Assembly: GCA_002453475.1 (NCBI GenBank)
Contig: DKGY01000013.1
Coordinates: 471 to 20,827 of the forward strand
DNA: 20,357 bases
Direction: 5' to 3'
From: Clostridium sp. UBA6758
GTDB taxonomy: Bacteria > Bacillota > Clostridia > Clostridiales > Clostridiaceae
Part shown: positions 13,255 through 20,357 of the stretch, piece after piece
How positions within the stretch are numbered: position 1 is the first letter of the stretch
How the letters are laid out: each line of letters starts with the position of its first letter
Position numbers and translations under genes: made by a program
Notes under the pieces: generated by a model
Databases searched by the model: none
What the model saw: only the letters and a program-made list of their open reading frames with translations
What the model was told of the DNA's origin: nothing

Positions 13255-14658
13255 ATGATCAAGAATTTTGAAGAGTTAAGGGTTAATCTTTATAATAGAG
13301 TAACTAATCTAGTAAATAGTGGAGAGATGTTTAAAGCTAAAAGAGATGGTAAAAAATTTGAAGTTGATATGCCAGAAGATTTAACGATAGAGTTTTATAA
13401 ATTAGTAGATAAGGTAAACTTAGCCCTTATGGAGGATAAAGAAAATTTCTATGGATACTTTCTATTTCAAGTTGAACGAGAAATAAGATATGATATAGCT
13501 ACACCTACAGCTATAAATTTTAAAGGTGCTAAATATGTAATTTATTTTAATCCTCTTATATTTTTACAACTTGATATAAGTCAGATGCAAGGAAGTATAA
13601 AACATGAAATCCACCATGTTTTAGCACTACATTTAATAAGAGCAAAAGAGTTAAAAAGAAGGTATAGTACATTAGCTGTTAATATGGCTATGGATATAGT
13701 TGCTAACCAATATATAGAGCATTTGCCATCCTATGCAACCACCTTAGAGTGGGTAAATACAAAGTATAATTTAAAGCTTGAACCATATAACTCTATGGAT
13801 TACTATGTGAGAGAAATTCAAAGAGAGTTAGATTTGTTAGAAGAAGATAAAGAGGGAGAAGAGGACGATTCTAAAGGAGATATAAAGGATGAATATGATC
13901 CTAAGGAGACTCATGATACTTGGGATGAATCTGATGATATAGACGATAAAACCATGAAGTCTTTCACAGAGAAGTTTGCAGAGTTATCTAATAAAGGAAA
14001 GCTTCCAATAGAAGTAGAAGCTATGCTAAAAGCATTAAAGGAAAATGAAAATGAAATTCCATGGAATATTTATTTGAAAAAAATAATGGGAACATTAGAG
14101 AGTAGTAAGAAGAAAACTGTTACAAGGAGAAGTAGAAGACAGCCTAATAGATTAGATTTAAAAGGTGAATTAAGAGGTCATAGAGCTAAAATTGCTGTAG
14201 CTATTGATATAAGTGGAAGTATAAGTGATGCTGAGTTTAAGCAAGCCATGAAAGAAGTACTTTCTATAGTGAAAAATTATAATAGCCAAGTAACTATAAT
14301 AGAATGTGATAGTAATATTAAGAGAGCATATAAGGTTAAGTCTATAAAGGATATAAGAGATAGAGTAGCTACAGGGGGAGGAACGCAGTTTACTCCTGTA
14401 TTCGAATATATCAATAATAGTGATACTAACTTGCTGATATACTTTACTGATGGGAAAGGTGAAGATAAGCTAAAGGTTACACCTAAAGGATTTAGAACTC
14501 TATGGATAATATCTGGTAGGGGAGATAAATTATCTTTAAAGGAGCCTTATGGAGTGATAAAGAAGCTTAAAGATATAGAAGAAAAAGAAGAGTTTATAGA
14601 TATACATGATGTAAGAAACGATGGATGGTCAATGAATAGCCATGAGCCTACTATATAG
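13255..14658 (+). CDS. DUF2201-type putative metallopeptidase with C-terminal VWA domain
   Basis: Partner of the upstream MoxR ATPase, 467 residues, cytosolic. The N-terminal half matches the DUF2201 putative metallopeptidase domain: a zincin-like H117-EIHH-121 motif in a helix. A highly acidic, low-complexity linker (about 197-230, rich in D and E) follows. The C-terminal half is a VWA-like domain with an intact MIDAS metal site: D318-ISGS-322, the threonine of GGGTQFTP and the aspartate of FTDGKG. Such pairs are thought to act as AAA+ chaperone plus metal-dependent adaptor; whether the HExxH site cleaves protein is not known. The start follows an AAAGGA site inside the end of the previous gene. 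A terminator follows. Confidence 0.88.
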   Translation: MIKNFEELRVNLYNRVTNLVNSGEMFKAKRDGKKFEVDMPEDLTIEFYKLVDKVNLALMEDKENFYGYFLFQVEREIRYDIATPTAINFKGAKYVIYFNPLIFLQLDISQMQGSIKHEIHHVLALHLIRAKELKRRYSTLAVNMAMDIVANQYIEHLPSYATTLEWVNTKYNLKLEPYNSMDYYVREIQRELDLLEEDKEGEEDDSKGDIKDEYDPKETHDTWDESDDIDDKTMKSFTEKFAELSNKGKLPIEVEAMLKALKENENEIPWNIYLKKIMGTLESSKKKTVTRRSRRQPNRLDLKGELRGHRAKIAVAIDISGSISDAEFKQAMKEVLSIVKNYNSQVTIIECDSNIKRAYKVKSIKDIRDRVATGGGTQFTPVFEYINNSDTNLLIYFTDGKGEDKLKVTPKGFRTLWIISGRGDKLSLKEPYGVIKKLKDIEEKEEFIDIHDVRNDGWSMNSHEPTI

Positions 14659-14703
14659 AATATTAAAAATTTAGTATTAGAAACTAAATAGCTTCATCAA
14701 TTG

Positions 14704-14745
14704 GGCTTTCACAAAATGGATAACTCTATTTTGTGAAAGCCTCAT
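14704..14745 (+). terminator. Rho-independent terminator of the MoxR operon
   Basis: GGCTTTCACAAAAT (14704-14717) pairs perfectly with ATTTTGTGAAAGCC (14728-14741) around a 10-nt loop; T-rich sequence follows. The stem resembles the one after the next gene (GCTTTCGTAAAATA). Confidence 0.88.
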
Positions 14746-14883
14746 TTTCTTACAGTTTAATAATATGCCTTTAATATTTTTTATTACTATACATAATATA
14801 CACTTATTTAGACCAACATATAAATGGTATAAAAGTAAAAATTAAAGCTTTATAAGCTACAACAAAGTAACAAAAGGCTAGTA

Positions 14884-14926
14884 AGACATTATATATTTGT
14901 CTAAATAGTTCCATTATCAATAATAT
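14884..14926 (+). promoter_or_regulatory. Promoter of pyruvate:ferredoxin oxidoreductase with dyad over the -35
   Basis: TTGTCT (14897-14902) and TAATAT (14921-14926) are separated by 18 bp. The -35 is part of a dyad, AGACA (14884-14888) and TGTCT (14898-14902), 9 bp apart, a possible repressor site. It does not match the Rex motif TTGTTAA-N4-TTAACAA. The start codon lies 30 nt downstream of the -10. Confidence 0.5.
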
Positions 14927-14955
14927 ATTTAAACTGTAAGAAAAGAGGTAATAAG

Positions 14956-17900
14956 ATGAGAAAAATGAAGACTATGGATGGTAATACAGCAGCAGCACAT
15001 ATATCCTACGCCTTTACAGAAGTAGCTGCTATATTCCCAATTACACCATCTACACCTATGGCCGAACTTGTAGATGAATGGTCTGCTAAGGGCAGAAAAA
15101 ATATATTCGGTCAGCCTGTTAAAGTAGTGGAGATGCAATCAGAAGCAGGAGCAGCTGGAGCATTGCATGGATCATTACAGGCAGGAGCTCTATCAACTAC
15201 ATATACAGCATCTCAAGGATTACTACTTATGATTCCTAACATGTATAGAATGGTAGGAGAAAGATTACCTGCTGTTATACATGTTGCTGCTAGAGCTGTA
15301 TCTACTTCATCATTAAGTATATTTGGTGATCATCAGGATGTTATGGCCACAAGGCAGACTGGATTTGCTATGCTGGCAGAAGGCTCAGTTCAAGAAGTTA
15401 TGGATTTAGCTGCAGTAGCACATTTAAGTGCCATAAAGGCTAAAATGCCATTCCTTAGCTTTTTTGATGGTTTTAGAATTTCCCATGAAATACAAAAGAT
15501 TGAGGTTATAGAGCAAGATGAATTAGCTAAACTAGTAGATTATAATGCCATTGAAGATTTCAGAAAGAATGCATTAAATCCAGACCATCCAGTTACAAGA
15601 GGAACTGCTCAAAATCCTGATTTATATTTCCAAATGTGTGAATCACTTAATAGATACTATGAAGATATTCCTACTTTAGTAGAAAATTATATGAGTGAAA
15701 TAACTAAGCTAACAGGAAGAGAATATCATTGCTTTGATTACTATGGGGCGCCAGATGCAGATAGAATAATAATATCTATGGGTTCTGTATCAGAGGTGGT
15801 TGAGGAAACTATAGATTATTTAAGGACTAAAGGAGAAAAGGTAGGACTTGTAAAAGTAAGGCTTTATAGACCATTCTCTATTGAGAGATTTATAAAGGCT
15901 ATACCAAGTACAGTTAAGAAGATAGCAGTACTTGATAGAACTAAGGAGCCAGGTTCTATCGGAGAACCTCTTTATCTAGATGTAGTAAGAGCCCTATTTG
16001 GAAAAGAAAATGCTCCAATAGTAGTAGGTGGAAGATTTGGGCTTGGTTCAAAGGATCCAATTCCATCACATATTGCTGCTGTATTTGAAAACTTAAAAGC
16101 TGATAAACCTAAGGATAGATTTACTATAGGAATAATTGATGATGTTACAAATTCATCTTTAATACCAAAAGAGGATATAGATGCTACACCAGAAGGTACA
16201 ACTTCATGTAAGTTCTGGGGATTAGGTTCTGATGGTACTGTTGGAGCTAATAAGAGTGCTATAAAAATTATTGGAGATCATACAGATATGTATGCTCAAG
16301 GATACTTTTCTTATGACTCTAAAAAATCAGGTGGTATAACTGTATCTCACTTAAGATTTGGGAATAAGCCAATAAAGTCTCATTATACTATTGATAAGGC
16401 TGATTTTATTGCTTGTCATAATCAAGCCTATGTTTATAGCTACAATTTATTACAGGGATTAAAGAAGAAAGGAAAATTCCTTTTAAATACTCAATGGACG
16501 GAAAAAGACTTAGAGGATAGATTACCAGCAGATTTAAAAAGATATATTGCAGAAAATGATATAGATTTTTATACTATAAAAGCAGTTAAAATAGCTCAAG
16601 ATATTGGTCTAGGTGGAAGAATAAACATGATAATGCAAGCTGCCTTCTTTAAGATAGCGGATATTATACCAATTGAAGATGCAGTTAAATATTTAAAAGA
16701 TGCAGTTATAACATCCTATGGTAAGAAGGGTGATCAAGTAGTAAATATGAACCATGCTGCTATTGATTCAGGAATAAATTCCATAGTTAAAATAGAAGTT
16801 CCAAGTAAATGGAAGGATTCTAAGGATGATAAGTTAGATATAATGAAGGAATATCCTGAATTTATTAAAGACATTGTGGAACCTATGAATAGAATGGAAG
16901 GAGACGCTATTCCAATTTCTACTTTAGTCAGAGAAGGAGTGGACGATGGTACCTTCATGGCTGGTACTACTGCATTTGAAAAGAGAGGAATAGCAGTAAA
17001 TGTACCACAGTGGATACCAGAAAACTGTATTCAATGTAATCAATGCTCTTACGTATGTCCGCATGCAACTATTAGAGCCTTCTTACTAGATGAAAAAGAA
17101 AAGGAAAATGCTCCAAAGGATATGAAACTTTTAGATGCTAAAGGGCTTAAAGCTGAAAATCCTATGTTCTTCCATATAGGAGTTACACCTTTAGATTGTA
17201 CTGGATGTGGAAACTGTGCAGAAGTTTGTCCAGCTAAGGAAAAAGCTTTAGTTATGAAGCCACAGGATAGTCAACATGATCAGATAGAAGTTTGGAATTA
17301 TGCTGTAGAAAAAGTTGCAAACAAGAAGACTTCAATTAATAAGAATACTGTCAAGGGTAGTCAATTTCAGCAACCATTACTTGAATTCTCAGGTGCATGT
17401 GCAGGATGTGGAGAAACTCCATATGCTAAGCTTATAACTCAATTATTTGGAGACAGAATGATGATAGCTAATGCTACAGGATGTTCTTCAATTTGGGGAG
17501 GAAGTGCTCCTTCAACTCCATACACTAAGAATCAAGAAGGTAAAGGACCGGCTTGGGCTAACTCATTATTTGAAGATAACGCTGAGTTTGGTTTAGGTAT
17601 GTTCTTAGGTGCTAATCACCAAAGAGAAATGCTTACTGATTTAGTAAAAGAAGTAGTATCAACAACTTCTAATGAAGAGTTAAAAGCTGCTTTAAATGAA
17701 TGGTTAGAAAACAAAGATAATGCAGAAGCTTCAAAGGCTGCTACTAAGAAAGTACTTCCATTAATCGAAGCAAACAAAGATTGCTGCGAAACAATGGCAG
17801 AGTTATATAAATTTAAAGACTTCTTCGTTAAGAGATCTCAATGGATCTTCGGTGGAGACGGTTGGGCATACGACATTGGATATGGCGGTGTTGACCACGT

Positions 17901-18480
17901 TCTAGCATCAGGAGAAGATGTAAATGTATTTGTATTTGATACAGAAGTTTACTCTAATACTGGTGGACAATCTTCTAAAGCTACTCCAACTGCAGCAATT
18001 GCTAAATTTGCAGCTTCAGGTAAGAGAACTAAGAAGAAAGACCTTGGAATGATGGCAATGAGCTATGGCTATGTATATGTTGCTCAAATAGCTATGGGAG
18101 CTGACCAAGCTCAAACTCTTAAAGCTATAAGAGAAGCAGAGGCATATCCAGGTCCATCTCTAATCATAGCTTATGCTCCATGTATTAACCACGGAATTAA
18201 GAGTGGAATGGGTAATACTCAATTAGAATCTAAAAAAGCTGTTGCTTGCGGATATTGGGGATTATACAGATTCAATCCAACTCTTAAAGAGGAAGGTAAG
18301 AATCCATTTAGCTTAGATTCTAAAGAGCCAACTGAATCTTTCAGAGACTTCTTATTAAGTGAAGTAAGATATGCATCACTTCAAAAAATGTTCCCAGAAG
18401 TAGCTGAGGAATTATTTGCTAAGACTGAACAAGATGCAAAAGAAAGATTAGAAGGTTATAAAAAACTTGCAGCTCAATAA
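14956..18480 (+). CDS. nifJ: Pyruvate:ferredoxin (flavodoxin) oxidoreductase
   Basis: Central fermentative enzyme: pyruvate + CoA + oxidised ferredoxin to acetyl-CoA, CO2 and reduced ferredoxin, using thiamine diphosphate and three [4Fe-4S] clusters. The 1174-residue length is that of the single-chain homodimeric enzyme. The N-terminal domain binds pyruvate (FPITPSTPMAELVDEW). The inserted ferredoxin domain has two four-Cys clusters, C691-C694-C697-C701 and C748-C751-C754-C758. The proximal cluster starts at C815-AGC818 with a further Cys in ATGCSSIWG. The thiamine site is GDGWAYDIG...DTEVYSNTGGQ. AGAGGT lies 6 nt before the ATG. It is monocistronic, with its own promoter and a strong terminator, and its codons are more selective than those of its neighbours in the last third, as expected of a highly expressed gene. 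Confidence 0.97.
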   Translation: MRKMKTMDGNTAAAHISYAFTEVAAIFPITPSTPMAELVDEWSAKGRKNIFGQPVKVVEMQSEAGAAGALHGSLQAGALSTTYTASQGLLLMIPNMYRMVGERLPAVIHVAARAVSTSSLSIFGDHQDVMATRQTGFAMLAEGSVQEVMDLAAVAHLSAIKAKMPFLSFFDGFRISHEIQKIEVIEQDELAKLVDYNAIEDFRKNALNPDHPVTRGTAQNPDLYFQMCESLNRYYEDIPTLVENYMSEITKLTGREYHCFDYYGAPDADRIIISMGSVSEVVEETIDYLRTKGEKVGLVKVRLYRPFSIERFIKAIPSTVKKIAVLDRTKEPGSIGEPLYLDVVRALFGKENAPIVVGGRFGLGSKDPIPSHIAAVFENLKADKPKDRFTIGIIDDVTNSSLIPKEDIDATPEGTTSCKFWGLGSDGTVGANKSAIKIIGDHTDMYAQGYFSYDSKKSGGITVSHLRFGNKPIKSHYTIDKADFIACHNQAYVYSYNLLQGLKKKGKFLLNTQWTEKDLEDRLPADLKRYIAENDIDFYTIKAVKIAQDIGLGGRINMIMQAAFFKIADIIPIEDAVKYLKDAVITSYGKKGDQVVNMNHAAIDSGINSIVKIEVPSKWKDSKDDKLDIMKEYPEFIKDIVEPMNRMEGDAIPISTLVREGVDDGTFMAGTTAFEKRGIAVNVPQWIPENCIQCNQCSYVCPHATIRAFLLDEKEKENAPKDMKLLDAKGLKAENPMFFHIGVTPLDCTGCGNCAEVCPAKEKALVMKPQDSQHDQIEVWNYAVEKVANKKTSINKNTVKGSQFQQPLLEFSGACAGCGETPYAKLITQLFGDRMMIANATGCSSIWGGSAPSTPYTKNQEGKGPAWANSLFEDNAEFGLGMFLGANHQREMLTDLVKEVVSTTSNEELKAALNEWLENKDNAEASKAATKKVLPLIEANKDCCETMAELYKFKDFFVKRSQWIFGGDGWAYDIGYGGVDHVLASGEDVNVFVFDTEVYSNTGGQSSKATPTAAIAKFAASGKRTKKKDLGMMAMSYGYVYVAQIAMGADQAQTLKAIREAEAYPGPSLIIAYAPCINHGIKSGMGNTQLESKKAVACGYWGLYRFNPTLKEEGKNPFSLDSKEPTESFRDFLLSEVRYASLQKMFPEVAEELFAKTEQDAKERLEGYKKLAAQ

Positions 18481-18497
18481 TAGTTTTAAATAATTTA

Positions 18498-18553
18498 GGG
18501 AGCTTTCGTAAAATAAACTAAGATTAGTGATATATTTTACGAAAGCCCCTTTT
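18498..18553 (+). terminator. Rho-independent terminator after pyruvate:ferredoxin oxidoreductase
   Basis: GGG-A-GCTTTCGTAAAATA (18498-18515) pairs with TATTTTACGAAAGCCCC (18533-18549) over 17 bp with one bulged A, then a T-run. Confidence 0.9.
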
Positions 18554-18565
18554 GTTTATATAAAA

Positions 18566-18594
18566 TTGTGACGATAAAATAAAAACTTTATATG
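18566..18594 (+). promoter_or_regulatory. Possible promoter of the DUF1292 gene
   Basis: TTGTGA (18566-18571) and TATATG (18589-18594) are separated by 17 bp. A second candidate -10, TACAAT (about 18634-18639), lies closer to the gene but has a poor -35. The choice is uncertain. Confidence 0.35.
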
Positions 18595-18672
18595 AAATAT
18601 TATAAAAACACTTCTAAAATATGCAGATTAAGGGTACAATGAAAAGGAGTATTATTTAAGGAGGCTATTATT

Positions 18673-19065
18673 ATGGGAAATAATTGTTGTGGACATAATG
18701 AAGATAAAAAAGAAACAGGCTGCTGTGGAGGACATAGCCATGATAGTCATGAAGGATGCTGTGGAGGACACGACCATGATCATGACCATGAAGAATGTGG
18801 ATGTGGTTGCGGAGAACATGAAGCAATGTTCGTTGAGTTAGAAGATGAAGAAGGAAATGTAACTCAATGTGAAATAGTTGATGGATTTTTATTTGAAGAA
18901 AATGAATATGCATTAGTACAAAATCCAGATGATGGTTCAATATACTTATTTAAAGTAGTTGGTGATGATGAAGTAGGAGAGCTTGTTGTACCAGAAGATG
19001 AAGAGTATGATGCAGCAAAAGCATATTACGAAGAATTACTTGCAAATGAAAATAGTGAAAACTAA
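18673..19065 (+). CDS. DUF1292 protein with His/Cys-rich N-terminus
   Basis: A 130-residue, very acidic protein. Residues about 49-125 match the DUF1292 family of small Firmicute proteins (MFVELEDEEGNVTQCEIVD, then EYALVQNPDDGSIYLFKVVGD). Ahead of it is an unusual 48-residue head made almost only of Cys, His, Gly, Asp and Glu, with repeated CCGG(H) units and HDHDHDHEECGCGCGEH. This composition suggests binding of transition metals such as zinc, nickel or copper; that is inference, and the function of DUF1292 is unknown. No signal peptide, so cytosolic. AAGGAGGC lies 7 nt before the ATG. Transcribed alone, with a terminator directly after. Confidence 0.88.
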   Translation: MGNNCCGHNEDKKETGCCGGHSHDSHEGCCGGHDHDHDHEECGCGCGEHEAMFVELEDEEGNVTQCEIVDGFLFEENEYALVQNPDDGSIYLFKVVGDDEVGELVVPEDEEYDAAKAYYEELLANENSEN

Positions 19066-19075
19066 TTAAATTTCT

Positions 19076-19104
19076 AAAAGCCGCTATTTATATAGCGGCT
19101 TTTG
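19076..19104 (+). terminator. Rho-independent terminator after the DUF1292 gene
   Basis: AAAAGCCGCTAT (19076-19087) pairs perfectly with ATAGCGGCTTTT (19092-19103) around a 4-nt loop, ending in a T-run. Confidence 0.93.
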
Positions 19105-19203
19105 TGCTATGTTGTCCATATTCCTCTTTAATAGAGTAGAGATATGACAGAGCTACCCAAGAAATGAAAAATTTAAAATAACACGAAAGTAGGTCAATTT
19201 CAC

Positions 19204-19842
19204 ATGGAAAAACTAGCTATATTTGATATTGATTATACATTAACCAAAAAGGAGACTTCTATAGAATTATATAAATATATGCTTAAGAAAGATAGGAAAT
19301 TACTTAGATATTTACCATCTCATATAATAACAGGAATTTTTTATGGTATAAGGCTTTATAATGCTGGAAGAACTAAAGAAAATTTTTTAAGATTTTTAGC
19401 AGGAACCAGTGAAGAAGACTTAAAGACTTCAGTGAAAAGCTTTTATAAGGAAAAGATAGAAGGTATATTGTACGAAGATGCAATTAAAGCAATTAAGGAT
19501 TTTAAGGAAAAAGGTTATAAGATATATCTAATTTCTGCCTCTCCTGAGTTTTATGTTAATGAATTTTATAATATAAAAGAAGTAGATAAGGTTATAGGAA
19601 CTAAGTTTCATATTGATGAGGGAAAATTTAATCCTAAAATTTTAGGTGAAAATTGCAAGGGCGAAGAAAAGGTAAGAAGATTAATGGAAGAACTTAAAAA
19701 AGATAATATAGAAGTGGATTTTAAAAATTCATATATGTTTTCTGATTCTCTTTCAGATCTACCTCTTTTAAAGCTAGTGGGTAAAGGATATTTAATAAAT
19801 TATAAAAAAAATCATGAATTAGAGATTTTAAGGTGGCGATAA
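19204..19842 (+). CDS. HAD-IB family phosphatase
   Basis: Predicted phosphomonoesterase of HAD subfamily IB (SerB-like), 212 residues, probably cytosolic. All catalytic motifs are present: nucleophile D8-I-D10-Y-T12 at the very N-terminus, motif II serine in YLISASPEFY, the lysine region (GENCKGEEKVRRL) and motif IV MFSDSLSDLPLL. A helical C1 cap lies between motifs I and II (about residues 20-85). The substrate cannot be named. The ribosome site is weak (GTAGG, about 13 nt before the ATG). The next gene starts 2 nt after the stop, with its ribosome site inside this gene's last codons, so the two are cotranscribed. Confidence 0.88.
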   Translation: MEKLAIFDIDYTLTKKETSIELYKYMLKKDRKLLRYLPSHIITGIFYGIRLYNAGRTKENFLRFLAGTSEEDLKTSVKSFYKEKIEGILYEDAIKAIKDFKEKGYKIYLISASPEFYVNEFYNIKEVDKVIGTKFHIDEGKFNPKILGENCKGEEKVRRLMEELKKDNIEVDFKNSYMFSDSLSDLPLLKLVGKGYLINYKKNHELEILRWR

Positions 19843-19844
19843 TT

Positions 19845-20357
19845 ATGGAGAATTGCATAAATGATTACTTTGTAAAAAATGATGAAGTTTATGAAAGAGA
19901 TGAATTTCAGGATACATATGTAGTGGAAGGTAAGTGCATATATGAAGTTATAAGGGTTATAGATGGAGCTCCTCTATTTTTAAATGAACATTTAGCTAGA
20001 CTTGAAAATTCATTAAAGTTAGAGAGAAAAGAAGAACTTATATCTATGGATATAATTAAGGAATACATAGGAAAGTTAATAACTCTAAATAGAGTTGAGA
20101 ATGGTAATTTAAAGCTTGTAATAAATAAGGATAATCTGTTTATATTTTTTATAAAGCATTCTTATCCTACTAAGGAAATGTATAGTAATGGAGTAAAGAC
20201 AATTCTTTATTTTGGAGAAAGACATAATCCTAATGCGAAGGTTATAGATAATTCTTTTAGGGAAAAAGTTAATGAGAAGATAGCAATTAGTAGTAGTTAT
20301 GAAGCTATTCTAGTGAATAGTAAAGGATATATTACTGAAGGAAGTAAATCTAATATA
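19845..20357 (+). CDS. Class IV aminotransferase (branched-chain/4-amino-4-deoxychorismate lyase type), 3' end cut by the window
   Basis: Pyridoxal-phosphate enzyme of fold type IV, partial: 171 codons are visible and the frame is still open at the window end. The translation begins MENCINDYFVKNDEVYERDEF and shows family landmarks: YEVIRVIDGAPLFLNEHLARLENSL, where class IV enzymes have the RxxxHxxRL pattern, a candidate PLP lysine in NPNAKVI, and ITEGSKSNI, the E-G-x-x-x-N phosphate-binding signature. It could be a branched-chain or D-amino acid aminotransferase or the PabC lyase; the visible part does not decide. The start has AAGGTGG at 8 nt, inside the end of the HAD-IB gene, 2 nt after its stop. 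Confidence 0.88.
   Translation, partial: MENCINDYFVKNDEVYERDEFQDTYVVEGKCIYEVIRVIDGAPLFLNEHLARLENSLKLERKEELISMDIIKEYIGKLITLNRVENGNLKLVINKDNLFIFFIKHSYPTKEMYSNGVKTILYFGERHNPNAKVIDNSFREKVNEKIAISSSYEAILVNSKGYITEGSKSNI

Noticed and set aside
14746..14883. Riboswitch or T-box before pyruvate:ferredoxin oxidoreductase
   Set aside because: The region is AT-rich without stable stems or known conserved motifs, and the promoter lies downstream of it.
18671..18940. His-rich 89-codon minus-strand frame opposite the DUF1292 gene
   Set aside because: Its histidines arise from reading the Asp/His-rich repeats on the other strand; the plus-strand gene has the ribosome site and family match.

Overview
The window is strongly AT-rich, with Clostridium-type gene grammar: purine-rich AGGAGG/GGGGGA ribosome sites, AT-biased codons, many short hairpin terminators and a single-chain pyruvate:ferredoxin oxidoreductase. 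It looks like chromosome from an anaerobic, low-GC Firmicute, most likely Clostridium in the broad sense. I see no rRNA or tRNA gene, insertion sequence, CRISPR array or prophage gene.

Layout. (a) 122-3542: a MecA-like lipoprotein transpeptidase, a GNAT acetyltransferase and a BmrR-type MerR regulator, ending at a terminator shared with a convergent nitroreductase. The nitroreductase promoter has the 19-bp spacer and dyad typical of MerR-regulated promoters. (b) 4562-5188, minus strand: a 32-residue membrane peptide and a thioredoxin-like gene. The thioredoxin frame is open over its whole length except for one UGA in the redox-site region, followed by a SECIS-like hairpin, so it is a candidate selenoprotein. 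(c) 5459-7200: a fusion of an FUSC-type membrane domain with a HAD-fold domain that has lost its catalytic aspartates, and a small two-helix membrane protein. (d) 7252-10346: a complete agr peptide quorum-sensing locus. It has an unusual five-copy direct-repeat array in its promoter, agrB running in frame and without a stop into agrD, a serine instead of cysteine in the predicted signal ring, and the order B-D-A-C. (e) 10416-10997: a Nudix hydrolase gene with two nonsense codons. (f) 11155-14741: an operon of a 22-residue-repeat protein, a MoxR-like AAA+ ATPase and a DUF2201-type metallopeptidase/VWA protein. (g) 14884-18549: pyruvate:ferredoxin oxidoreductase. (h) 18566-20357: a DUF1292 protein with a His/Cys-rich head, a HAD-IB phosphatase, and the start of a class IV aminotransferase cut by the window edge.

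How the parts fit together. The agr genes form a self-contained circuit: AgrB would process and export the AgrD peptide, AgrC would sense it, and AgrA would bind the repeats upstream of agrB. The MoxR/VWA operon looks like an ATP-driven protein-remodelling machine with a solenoid protein as possible adaptor. The best candidates for something new are the UGA-containing thioredoxin (4609-4932) and the fused, serine-type agrBD with its repeat array (7425-8309).
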